Shown in pieces: positions 6,142-13,095 of a stretch of DNA of 15,082 bases. The DNA comes from JBHJOF01 sp050330055 (GTDB lineage Bacteria; Pseudomonadota; Alphaproteobacteria; Kiloniellales; JAKSDN01), in assembly GCA_050330055.1 (NCBI GenBank), contig JBHJOF010000411.1, forward strand, positions 1-15,082, read 5' to 3'. How positions within the stretch are numbered: the stretch's first letter is position 1; every line of letters begins with the position of its first letter. Under the pieces are notes generated by a model. The model was not told the origin of the DNA. It saw only the letters and a list, made by a program, of their open reading frames with translations, and did not search any database. The translations under genes and the position numbers were made by a program.

Positions 6142-7869
6142 TCAGGCGCCTACGAAGATGTTCTCGTTACCGCTGCCGCCGACATCCCAGAAGCTGGTCT
6201 GTATGTTCGTGACGTCGGCGATCTGCACCAGATCGCTGCCGTCACCGGCAAGCGACTGGTCGATGAGAATGTCGGTCCCGGGGCCGTTGTCGACCAGAAC
6301 CACGCGACTCACGCGGTCGGCCGTGCTGAGGCCGCCGGCGCCCAGGCCAAGGTCCAGCTCCAGCTTGTCGAAGAGGTCGTCGAGCGTGAGCTGATCGTAC
6401 TGGGCGCCGTTGTTGTCGAAGTTGTGGATCGTATTGAGACCGTGATCGACGGCGCTGATCCGCACCACGTTCCGAACGCCGTCACCCGTACCGCCGCCCA
6501 GGTAGATCACGTCGTTGCCGAGCCAGCCGTCGATGAAATCGTTGCCAGGGGCGCCGCTGGTTCCGTTCTGGCCAGTGCCATCGCCGTAGATGACGTCGTC
6601 GCCGGCAGAGCCGATGATGGTATCGTTACCGCCACGGCCGACGATCTCGTGCACATTGATCAGCTCGATGTCGCGGAAGTCCCAGTTCACCTCCGTGTTC
6701 GCACCATGGGGCCGAATACGAACGATGCCGAAACCCGAGATTTCGTCCGACATGTCGATCCGCTCGATCGAGTTGTTGGCCTGGCTGAAGATCGCCGGCA
6801 GGTCGATGTCGAAGAAGCCGGATGAGTACTCGACGTCGGCCACCAGGGTATCGAATCCGTCGCCGCCGTAGAGATCGTAGTTCTGCTCGTCGCGGATCTG
6901 GATGAAGTCATCGCCGGCGCCGCCGACGATGGTGACCACGCCCGACGGCTCGTTCTCGTCCCGCGGGTGGAGAGGAATGAAGATCTCGCTCTCCCCATTG
7001 CCGAGGCTGATCGCAGGCGCATTGACAAAGCCGTCGAGATCGCAGTCCTCGTCGACATAGACCAGGACGGTGGTGGTCGCGGTCTTGCCGTCGGCGTCCT
7101 CCACCGTATAGGTGAAGGTCTGGGTCAAGCCGGAATTGTTCAGGGCCGGGTTGTCGGCAACCTGGCTGATCTCGACGTTGCCGTCCGGGCGCAGGGTGAT
7201 GATGCCGGGGCCGGTATAGTCCTGCACACTGACGATCTTCAGGCCGCTGCCGCTGTCGTTGGCCAGCAGGGCCTTGCCCAGAATGACGATGCGCCCGTCG
7301 TCGGCCGTGATCACGATGTCACGCTGTGGATCGGGACCGTCGTCGGGCGGGCCCTGTGGCTCCTCGATCTCCTGGGACAACGACAGGACCAGGTTCGGAT
7401 CCTGCTCCTCGAGCGTGAAGCCGGCCAACCCGAGCTCCGGGAAGGGGCCCTCCGGGGCTTCGCCGAACAGGCGGTTCGGCGTGATCAGGGCCTGGTTGAA
7501 GGCCTGGCTGCTGCCGCCCTCGTCGTCGCCGCCCAGGGCCGCCTGCGGCCCGGCCGCCGGGGCGAAGGCCTGTTCCAGGGTGGCGATGACCAGCGTGCCG
7601 TCGGGTCCGGCCAGACCGCCGCCGGCGCCCTCGGCCAGGACCTGGACCATGCCTTCCAGGATGATCGTGGTGCCGTCAGGAAGAGTCACCACCAGATCGT
7701 TGCCGTCCGCCTCGCGCACCAGGCTCTGCGGGTCGAGAATCGGCCCGACATTGCCTTCGGCATCGACGAGGGCGATCTGGTAGATCACGCCGGCCTCGAC
7801 TGGAAACGCCGCGCCACTGGCAAGCGTGGTGGTGCTGCCGGGAGGAGTGGCAAGAATCTGAGCTGTCAT
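6142..7869 (-). CDS. RTX-type calcium-binding, probably type I-secreted surface protein (paralog 2)
   Basis: This encodes 575 residues from the ATG at 7869, which gives the same MTAQ start as the paralog and has AGGACGG five bases upstream; an ATG at 7911 would add 14 unrelated residues. Residues 1-103 are the shared N-terminal module, followed by GGSSQAFN. A Pro/Glu/Asp linker leads to a cadherin/Ig-like unit (about 184-272) with LLANDSGSG and TFTYTVEDADGKTATTTVLV. RTX-like repeats are irregular and split in two blocks (about 315-342 and 411-460), with a non-repeat insert between them (about 343-408). The C-terminal domain (about 468-575) has RISAVDHGLNTIHNF, QLTLDDLFDKL and IDQSLAGDGSDLV and ends NIFVGA, aligning with paralog 1 to the last residue. 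There is no Sec signal. A strong candidate promoter lies 250 bases upstream and a clear terminator downstream. Function is unknown; cell-surface or matrix attachment is inferred. Confidence 0.87.
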   Translation of the reverse strand: MTAQILATPPGSTTTLASGAAFPVEAGVIYQIALVDAEGNVGPILDPQSLVREADGNDLVVTLPDGTTIILEGMVQVLAEGAGGGLAGPDGTLVIATLEQAFAPAAGPQAALGGDDEGGSSQAFNQALITPNRLFGEAPEGPFPELGLAGFTLEEQDPNLVLSLSQEIEEPQGPPDDGPDPQRDIVITADDGRIVILGKALLANDSGSGLKIVSVQDYTGPGIITLRPDGNVEISQVADNPALNNSGLTQTFTYTVEDADGKTATTTVLVYVDEDCDLDGFVNAPAISLGNGESEIFIPLHPRDENEPSGVVTIVGGAGDDFIQIRDEQNYDLYGGDGFDTLVADVEYSSGFFDIDLPAIFSQANNSIERIDMSDEISGFGIVRIRPHGANTEVNWDFRDIELINVHEIVGRGGNDTIIGSAGDDVIYGDGTGQNGTSGAPGNDFIDGWLGNDVIYLGGGTGDGVRNVVRISAVDHGLNTIHNFDNNGAQYDQLTLDDLFDKLELDLGLGAGGLSTADRVSRVVLVDNGPGTDILIDQSLAGDGSDLVQIADVTNIQTSFWDVGGSGNENIFVGA

Positions 7870-8068
7870 GTGTACCGTCCTATCTCCGGGTCCGTCACAG
7901 AGGCGACGCAACGCGACCGCCTGCGAAGGTGCGGGCCCTCGGGTCCCGCTGGATCGTCCCCCTCAGAGTCTCCTCGTCGGCCGCTTGTCCCCCAGGCAAA
8001 CGAGGCGTCTAAAGTTAATTTCGGCTACCTTTCAACAAATCGAACTAATTCCAATGGTTTCCAGGCGG

Positions 8069-8083
8069 GTTAATTTAATTAAC
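8069..8083. promoter_or_regulatory. Inverted repeat GTTAAT-TTA-ATTAAC
   Basis: A perfect 6-bp inverted repeat with a 3-base centre in the AT-rich leader/promoter region of RTX paralog 2. It lies downstream of the candidate promoter, so it could be an operator or a DNA-bending site. Confidence 0.35.
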
Positions 8084-8103
8084 TCAACATAGTGGTTAAC
8101 ATT

Positions 8104-8115
8104 GTTCTTGAGAAC
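8104..8115. promoter_or_regulatory. 12-bp perfect palindrome GTTCTTGAGAAC
   Basis: A perfect palindrome just downstream of the candidate -10 of the RTX paralog 2 promoter, close to the expected transcription start. This position suits a repressor site. No regulator is encoded in the window. Confidence 0.35.
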
Positions 8116-8123
8116 TTGCGGCA

Positions 8124-8152
8124 AATATGTCGAAAAATTTAGAGATCGTCAA
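8124..8152 (-). promoter_or_regulatory. Candidate sigma70-type promoter for RTX paralog 2
   Basis: On the minus strand TTGACG (8152-8147) and CATATT (8129-8124) are separated by exactly 17 bases, matching 5/6 and 4/6 of consensus. A start near 8117 would give a leader of about 250 bases. A small inverted repeat AAGAA-T-TTCTT (8151-8161) abuts the -35. Confidence 0.55.
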
Positions 8153-8167
8153 GAATTTCTTCACCTG

Positions 8168-8182
8168 TACTAAAGTTTAGTA
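8168..8182. promoter_or_regulatory. 15-bp inverted repeat TACTAAA-G-TTTAGTA
   Basis: Seven-base perfect arms around a single central base, about 16 bases upstream of the candidate -35 of RTX paralog 2. This position is typical for an activator site. It is the most perfect of the four inverted repeats in this region. Confidence 0.4.
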
Positions 8183-8497
8183 AACATCGGTCGGAGGTTG
8201 GCTGGCGTCAGAGGCCGCTCGCGGCCGCTTCCGGAAGGCGGAACGGATGACCTGCGGGGCCCAGCGGCGCGACCCCTCGCGGGCCGGCGGCGGGGCAGAG
8301 GGGGTCTGGATGCCCAGGCAGCCGGGCACCAGGCACGGCGCCGGCAAAGCCCACGCGAAGGCGCGGCCACCCAGGCCACCGCGTGCCTCTGCCGTCAGGC
8401 GGTCGCTTCGCTATGTCGGAGCAGGAGGGGCCGAGGGCTCATGGCCCCGGCCCGCCGGATGACCGTCAAGGCTGCCTGCACCCCGCTGCGGCTGCGG

Positions 8498-10555
8498 TCA
8501 GCGGGCGGGCCGATCGCTGCGCGGCGCAGGGGCCGCCGCTTTGGATTCCCTCGGCAGGGCAGCCAACTCGGCCGCAGCGAGGCCAAGCAGCCCCAACAGG
8601 TCCTGCTTGTGCCAAGCGGTGCCGCCGTCATCGGCCCGCGTGTCTTCCGCCCGGGTGTCCTCGGCCCCAAGGTCCTCTGCGAGAGAGGACACGACCTCGG
8701 GCCGGTCGAGAACCGCGTCCTGGACCGCGCTTTCCGCCGGCTCGGCTGCAAGGCCCTCTAGAGAAACGGCTTCCTCAAGGGCGCTTTCGCCAAGGGCATC
8801 TTCGGAGGCGACGCCGTCCAACGCCGCACCCTGCGCGGCGCGGTCCTCGGCGACACCAGCGGTCGTAGTGTCGGCGGCCGCAACGCTATCGATCAGGCCG
8901 CTGGCCGGCAGCACGTTGACCGTGCTCTCCGGCAGAGCGACCATGGCTGGAACCAGTTCGACCTCGATGCCGTCGATATCGCGCCGGAAGGTCTGGGCCG
9001 CGGCAGGCGCGTTATCGGGGGCGGTAGTGTCTCCCGGGGCGTCGAGGGAGGCGCCGGCCGGCCCGCTCAGCTTTTCGCCCGCACCGCCGTCGCTTAGCCA
9101 GGAGCCGAACTCCAGGCCGCCGGGCACTGCTACCTCGCCGCTCCAATCGGCATCGTCGAAGCCCATGGCCGCGCCCTGCGGCAGGCCGGCGGCGTCCGCC
9201 GCAGCCATCCTCTCACTCTGCTGCCGGTCCTCGCGGTACTGCTCGCGGTCCTGGAACACGACGATATCCAGGTGCTCGAGCAGGCGGCCCATGGCAAACA
9301 GCAGATCGTAGTGAGCCTGCAGGATGGCATAGCTGCCGGGCACCTCGGCCTCCTGCGCGGTGAACATCTCGCCGCGCGCGTCGAGCAGATCGAGCAGGCT
9401 GCGCTGCCCCACGTCGTACTGCTGACGGTAGGCCTCGTAGGTACGCGTGCTGGCGTCGGCATCGGCGCGCAGTTGGGGATAGCGCGCCTCGGCGGTCTGC
9501 AGCGCACGGAAGGCGACTCGCACGGCCTCGCGAATCGACCGCCGCGCCTCGGCATCGCTCAGCCATGCGGCGTTGGCCTCGTGCGAGGCCGCCCGGGTCC
9601 GCGCCACATTGCCGAAGCCGTCGAACAGGGCCCAGGTCAAGCGGACCAGGAACTGCACGTCAGCCTGGTCGCCGCGCACGCCGTCAATGTTGTTGCCGTA
9701 AGAGGTCGAGGCCTCGAAATCGAGACGCGGAAAGTAGGCCGCGCGGGCGACTTCGACTTCGGCACGGCGGGCTTCCCACTGCGCCGTGGTCGAGTGCGCG
9801 ACCGGATTGCGGTTCATGGCGACCGCGAGCGCCTGGTCGAGGTCATCCGCCTCCGGGTAGTCCGGTACCGAGGGCCGCTCCAGTGCGCCCGGGATGTGGC
9901 CGACGTTCTCGAGGAAGCGCGCGGTTACTGCGCGCTCGTCGCCACGCCGGCCCGCCAGATCAGCCTTCGCCAGGGCCACGCGCGAGACCGCCTGGTCCAG
10001 GTCGGCTTCGGCGGCGCGGCCGGCCTCGGCCCGGCCGCGGATCAGCTCGAGCACGGTGGTGAGGTCGGCGAGGTTCTGCTCGGCCAAGGCGGTGCGTTCG
10101 CGCGCGCTCAACACGTCCAGAAAGAGGCGTGTCGCCAGCCGCGCGATGCGCTCGCTGGTCGCCTGCAGGCTAGCATTGCTCGCCTCGAGATCGGACGCGG
10201 CAGCGGCCACGCGGTTGGAGGTGCCATAGAAGTCGAACAGCAGCTGCGTGAGCCGTGCGCTGGCCTCGGAGCGGACCATGTCGACCGTGCCGCGCCCGGC
10301 GCCTCGGGTCGTCGGGCTGCTGGTCAGCTCGTAGCCGCTCGATGCATCCAGGTCGATGCTGGGCAGGAAATCGGAATAGGCCTCTTCGACCGCGTGCTCG
10401 GCCGCGACCGAGAGCGCCTGGTCGCGCCACACCTGCGGATGATGGGCCAGCGCCGCATCGACCGCCTCGGTCACGCTTTCGGCCGAAGCACTGCCGACTG
10501 CTGTGGTTCCGCTGGCCAGCGCAGCAGCCAGGGCAACCGCGAAGGCGCGCCGCAT
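8498..10555 (-). CDS. TolC-family type I secretion outer membrane protein with long acidic C-terminal extension
   Basis: This encodes 685 residues from the ATG at 10555, chosen because AGAGG lies seven bases upstream and because it starts directly at a signal peptide (MRRAFAVALAAALASG, cleavage after ASA, about residue 25). A GTG at 10627 would add 24 unlikely residues. Residues about 26-431 form a full TolC barrel/tunnel protein with the internal duplication of the family: ALAHHPQV and AMNRNPVA start the two halves, LFDFYGTSNR and LFDGFGNVARTRA sit at the barrel strands, and YDVGQRSLLDLLDARGEMFTAQ is the family signature. Residues about 432-685 are extra: low-complexity, rich in Ala, Asp, Glu, Ser and Gly, with a repeated AEDTR and a last hydrophobic-helical bit (KQDLLGLLGLAAAELAAL). 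TolC C-termini face the periplasm, so the tail should lie there. It follows its paralog by 84 bases, probably in one operon. Confidence 0.9.
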   Translation of the reverse strand: MRRAFAVALAAALASGTTAVGSASAESVTEAVDAALAHHPQVWRDQALSVAAEHAVEEAYSDFLPSIDLDASSGYELTSSPTTRGAGRGTVDMVRSEASARLTQLLFDFYGTSNRVAAAASDLEASNASLQATSERIARLATRLFLDVLSARERTALAEQNLADLTTVLELIRGRAEAGRAAEADLDQAVSRVALAKADLAGRRGDERAVTARFLENVGHIPGALERPSVPDYPEADDLDQALAVAMNRNPVAHSTTAQWEARRAEVEVARAAYFPRLDFEASTSYGNNIDGVRGDQADVQFLVRLTWALFDGFGNVARTRAASHEANAAWLSDAEARRSIREAVRVAFRALQTAEARYPQLRADADASTRTYEAYRQQYDVGQRSLLDLLDARGEMFTAQEAEVPGSYAILQAHYDLLFAMGRLLEHLDIVVFQDREQYREDRQQSERMAAADAAGLPQGAAMGFDDADWSGEVAVPGGLEFGSWLSDGGAGEKLSGPAGASLDAPGDTTAPDNAPAAAQTFRRDIDGIEVELVPAMVALPESTVNVLPASGLIDSVAAADTTTAGVAEDRAAQGAALDGVASEDALGESALEEAVSLEGLAAEPAESAVQDAVLDRPEVVSSLAEDLGAEDTRAEDTRADDGGTAWHKQDLLGLLGLAAAELAALPRESKAAAPAPRSDRPAR

Positions 10556-10639
10556 CTTCCCCCCTCTTGAAGCTGTCATCGCCATCTCAAACGCCCCCAA
10601 GCTGATCCCTGCACCGCGTCGCGTCACGATCGAACAAGA

Positions 10640-11983
10640 TCAGCGGTTCTGGTCACGTTCGAGGTGATCGTCCTCCTCCGAAAGGACAACAACGCCGAGC
10701 GTGTTGAGCAGGCGCCCGGTCACGAAGATCAGCTCATATTCGGCCACCGCCAGGTCGAACTCGGCATCGGCCAGTTGGGTGCGGGCCTGGAAGGCCTCGT
10801 TCTGCGAGTCGAGCAAGTCGAGCAGCGAGCGTCGGCCGACATCGAACTGGCCCAGATAGGATTGCAGCGTGCGCTCCTGTGCGGAGAGATGCTCGCGCAG
10901 CGGCACCACGCGCTCGCGCTGGGTCTGCAGCGCCTCCCAGACGATGCGGGTCTCTTCACGTACCCGCCGCGCCTCGTCGCCCAGCGTCCCCTGCTGCGCA
11001 TTGCGCTGCATCTCGGCGCGCCGCGCACGGGCCACGTCGCCGAAGCCGTTGAAGATGTTCCACTGGCCACGCAGCCGCGCGTTCAGGTCACTGTCGTAGC
11101 CTGGGGTGCCGTCCTGGTTCTTGTTGACCGAGCCGAACACCTCGGCATCGAGCCGCGGATAGTAGCTGGCCCGCGCGACGCGGATCTCGTGCTCCGCCTG
11201 CGTGACGCGCGCCGCGGTCGCCTGGACCGAGGGATTATTCTCCATGGCGATCGCAATCGCCTCGTCGACCGTCGCCGGCTCGCCATAGTCGGGCGCCCGC
11301 GTCGGCTCCAGCACGCCCGGCTCGGCGCCGACCGTTTCGATGTAGCGCGCGATCACCTCGCGCAGGCCGCCGCGCCGATCCTCGAGCGTCGCCCGGGCCA
11401 AGGCCAGACGGCTGTCGGCCTGGGCGATGTCGGCGTCCGAGCCGCGCCCGGCCTCTACCAAGCCGCGAATCCGGTCGTTCAAACCCTGATGCGCCGCGAC
11501 GTTCTCCTCGGCAATGCGCACGAACTCCTGGTCTCGCAGCAGATTGAGATAGAGCTGCACGGTGTCGATCGCGATCAGCTCGCTGGTCTCGCGCAGATCG
11601 CCCTTCGTCGCCAAGTGGTTGGCACGAGCCGCTGCAACCAGCCCGGGCGTGGCCCCGCCATCGACGATCATCTGCGAGAGCGTTGCGCGGTTGTCGGTGC
11701 GGACGAAGTCGCGCCAGCCCTTGCCGGCGCTGCGGGTCACCGGACTGTGGGTCGCCTCGTAGCCGATCGCGGAATCGACGTCGACGCGCGGCAGGTAGCG
11801 CGAGTATGACACCTCGATTTCCTGCTCCGCCACCCGCTCCCGCGCCTCGTCGCGCTGGATCCGTGGATGGAACACGATCGCGGACTGTACTGCCTCCTCG
11901 AGGGAGGTGGCCTGCGCCTTGCTCGCTGCGAAAGCTGCCGCCGCCAAGGCCAAGCCAACAGCCGTAAAGGTCAACACGCGCAT
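10640..11983 (-). CDS. TolC-family type I secretion outer membrane protein
   Basis: This encodes 447 residues, a normal length for type I secretion TolC proteins. The signal peptide MRVLTFTAVGLALAAAAFA has a predicted cleavage after AQA, about residue 25. The two family halves are visible: SAIVFHPRIQRDEA and YLPRVDVDSAIGYE in the first, AMENNPSVQATAARV, YYPRLDAEVFGSV and NIFNGFGDVARARRAE in the second. The signature FDVGRRSLLDLLDSQNEAFQA (380-400) is followed by AEYELIFVTGRLLNTLGV. The trimer would form an outer-membrane barrel and periplasmic tunnel that meets an ABC exporter and its adaptor; neither is present here. It is the first gene of the minus-strand run and is followed at short distance by a second TolC, so the pair probably arose by tandem duplication. 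The ribosome site (AGGA, ten bases upstream) is modest. Confidence 0.92.
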   Translation of the reverse strand: MRVLTFTAVGLALAAAAFAASKAQATSLEEAVQSAIVFHPRIQRDEARERVAEQEIEVSYSRYLPRVDVDSAIGYEATHSPVTRSAGKGWRDFVRTDNRATLSQMIVDGGATPGLVAAARANHLATKGDLRETSELIAIDTVQLYLNLLRDQEFVRIAEENVAAHQGLNDRIRGLVEAGRGSDADIAQADSRLALARATLEDRRGGLREVIARYIETVGAEPGVLEPTRAPDYGEPATVDEAIAIAMENNPSVQATAARVTQAEHEIRVARASYYPRLDAEVFGSVNKNQDGTPGYDSDLNARLRGQWNIFNGFGDVARARRAEMQRNAQQGTLGDEARRVREETRIVWEALQTQRERVVPLREHLSAQERTLQSYLGQFDVGRRSLLDLLDSQNEAFQARTQLADAEFDLAVAEYELIFVTGRLLNTLGVVVLSEEDDHLERDQNR

Positions 11984-12130
11984 GGTTCGCTGATCCTATG
12001 ATTCAAATGAGCCCCGAGCCCGATCTGGGCGATTGCTGCCGCTTGCGTCCCGATTTCCCCTCCGAAATTAGCGCTAACTATCAGGAATCGCCTGGCGGAT
12101 GGCAACCTCAAAGTTTCCCAAGATATGAGG

Positions 12131-12158
12131 CGTTTAGCCTTACAGGCGAGGCCGTCAA
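12131..12158 (-). promoter_or_regulatory. Weak candidate promoter for the TolC pair, with adjacent palindrome
   Basis: On the minus strand TTGACG (12158-12153) is followed after 16 bases by TAAACG (12136-12131). The -10 match is poor. The palindrome CAACCT-AC-AGGTTG (12156-12169) overlaps the upstream edge of the -35, a natural place for a regulator. A second palindrome, TTAGCGCTAA (12068-12077), lies in the leader. Confidence 0.3.
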
Positions 12159-12748
12159 CCTACAGGTTGTGGCTGTACATCGCGGCCGGAAATCTCTCAC
12201 TGGCGGCGCGTTGCAAATCCCTCTCCCGACTGCCCGAAGGGCGCTTGGCGAGGGCCGCGGCGGTGGCCCGAACCCGAGCCCTAGCCCGGCCGCGGGGCGC
12301 CGCCGCCGGCCTCGCGGAGCGCCCGCAGCGGTGGCACAGCGACCTGAAAACACGAGCATTTCAGCGCAGCCGACGAGGCGGCCGGAGCCGGCCGGCGGAG
12401 GTCCCGCGCGAACCCACCGGCGGGCGCGGATCGGGCGGCCACTCGACCGCCGCCGGACCCGGAGCCCGGTCCGCCCGGGCATCGAAGTCAGCCGGCTGGA
12501 GCCGGTCGCAGCGTGCGCGATCGATCCGCCGGGACGGCTGCAAGAGCGCGTGCAAGGGGCCGGCAGTGGCTGAAAAATCATGTCTGGCTGTGATAAAAAT
12601 GCACCGAAAGACGAAAATGCCACAGTCCGTCCATGTCACCGGCGGCAACCGACTCGGGAGCGCTACGGTGCCGTATCGCGCGGTCCTTCGCGTCGGCCGG
12701 AGCGGTGGGTGATGGCGGTGGGGATGATTGTCCGGCGCGAGCGGAATC

Positions 12749-12772
12749 GTTAAACTGCGATCTCGGTTTAAC
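12749..12772. promoter_or_regulatory. Inverted repeat GTTAAAC-N10-GTTTAAC
   Basis: Two perfect 7-base arms are separated by ten bases, one helical turn centre to centre at about 17 bases, the layout of a dimer binding site. It overlaps a second small inverted repeat GGTTT-AAC-AAACC (12765-12777). It lies in an AT-rich spot within the long non-coding region, 325 bases before the binding-protein gene. Confidence 0.4.
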
Positions 12773-12791
12773 AAACCAATGCCACTCGCCG

Positions 12792-12829
12792 CACGCCCCG
12801 CAGACCGGTCCGGCCGCTCGCGGGGCGTG
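12792..12829 (+). terminator. Strong hairpin, terminator-like or structured RNA element
   Basis: CACGCCCCGC (12792-12801) and GCGGGGCGTG (12820-12829) form a perfect 10-bp GC-rich stem around an 18-base loop. The plus-strand sequence after it (TTGGTTGCGG) is a poor U-tract, so a classical terminator is doubtful in either direction. It could be a Rho-independent-like pause, an sRNA end, or a DNA cruciform. Confidence 0.35.
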
Positions 12830-12944
12830 TTGGTTGCGGACGGGCCCACGCTATGCCGTACCGCAATGCCGGCAGCGACGTCCGCGTGACGGCGATCATG
12901 ACCCGAGATTTGCCGCTGAGCCGGCAGTTCCGGCTGCTACACTG

Positions 12945-12974
12945 GGCGACGAGGCACGGGGCGACGAGGCACGG
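12945..12974 (+). repeat. Tandem 2 x 15-bp direct repeat
   Basis: GGCGACGAGGCACGG occurs twice head to tail with no mismatch and no gap, 121 bases upstream of the binding-protein start. It could be a recent slippage duplication or a paired regulator site. Confidence 0.7.
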
Positions 12975-13095
12975 CCGAAGCACCCGCTGCAGCGGCTCGG
13001 GTGCGCCCGGCAGGAGGGCGAAGGCGGCGATTGAAGGCTGCCCCCCTTTGTCAAGGCGTCCCGGGCAGCGGGCCAGATCAGCAGGGAGGTCACGC

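Larger units (their letters stand above)
7870..8497. other. Intergenic region between RTX paralog 2 and the second TolC gene
   Basis: The left part (about 8000-8190) is markedly AT-rich, unlike everything around it. It holds a sigma70-like promoter and four short inverted repeats. The right part (about 8200-8497), just downstream of the TolC stop, is very GC-rich. It contains open frames on both strands with no protein-like character and no recognisable terminator. Confidence 0.6.
11984..13095. other. 1.1-kb region without a supported gene
   Basis: This lies between divergent genes (TolC on minus, binding protein on plus). The open frames on either strand are Arg/Pro/Gly-rich and lack protein-like character. 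About 12180-12560 is extremely GC-rich. Identified elements are TTAGCGCTAA (12068-12077), a weak TolC promoter with an adjoining palindrome (12131-12169), an inverted repeat (12749-12772), a long-stem hairpin (12792-12829) and a 15-bp tandem repeat (12945-12974). An RNA gene is possible but unproven. Confidence 0.5.

Noticed and set aside
4132..7869. LapA-type retention and LapG cleavage in the RTX proteins
   Set aside because: The N-terminal modules lack a convincing di-alanine cleavage site. The only SAAG-like string in paralog 1 is near its C-terminus and is not kept in paralog 2.
5833..8073. Plus-strand open frames opposite RTX paralog 2
   Set aside because: They are the complement of a well-supported RTX coding sequence and have no ribosome sites or recognisable domains.
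8213..8226. GGCCGC-TC-GCGGCC hairpin as terminator of the second TolC gene
   Set aside because: The loop is only two bases, there is no T-run, and it lies almost 300 bases after the stop.
8170..8497. Open frames on both strands downstream of the second TolC gene
   Set aside because: The translations are Arg/Pro/Gly-rich in every frame, typical of non-coding GC-rich DNA, with no ribosome sites.
9272..11809. Long plus-strand open frames opposite both TolC genes
   Set aside because: They mirror the TolC coding frames and show no protein family features, while the minus strand carries signal peptides and TolC signatures.
12580..12753. 57-residue plus-strand frame starting MSGCDKNAPKDE
   Set aside because: It has no ribosome site and becomes Arg-rich junk after 20 residues. 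Its stop falls inside the inverted repeat.
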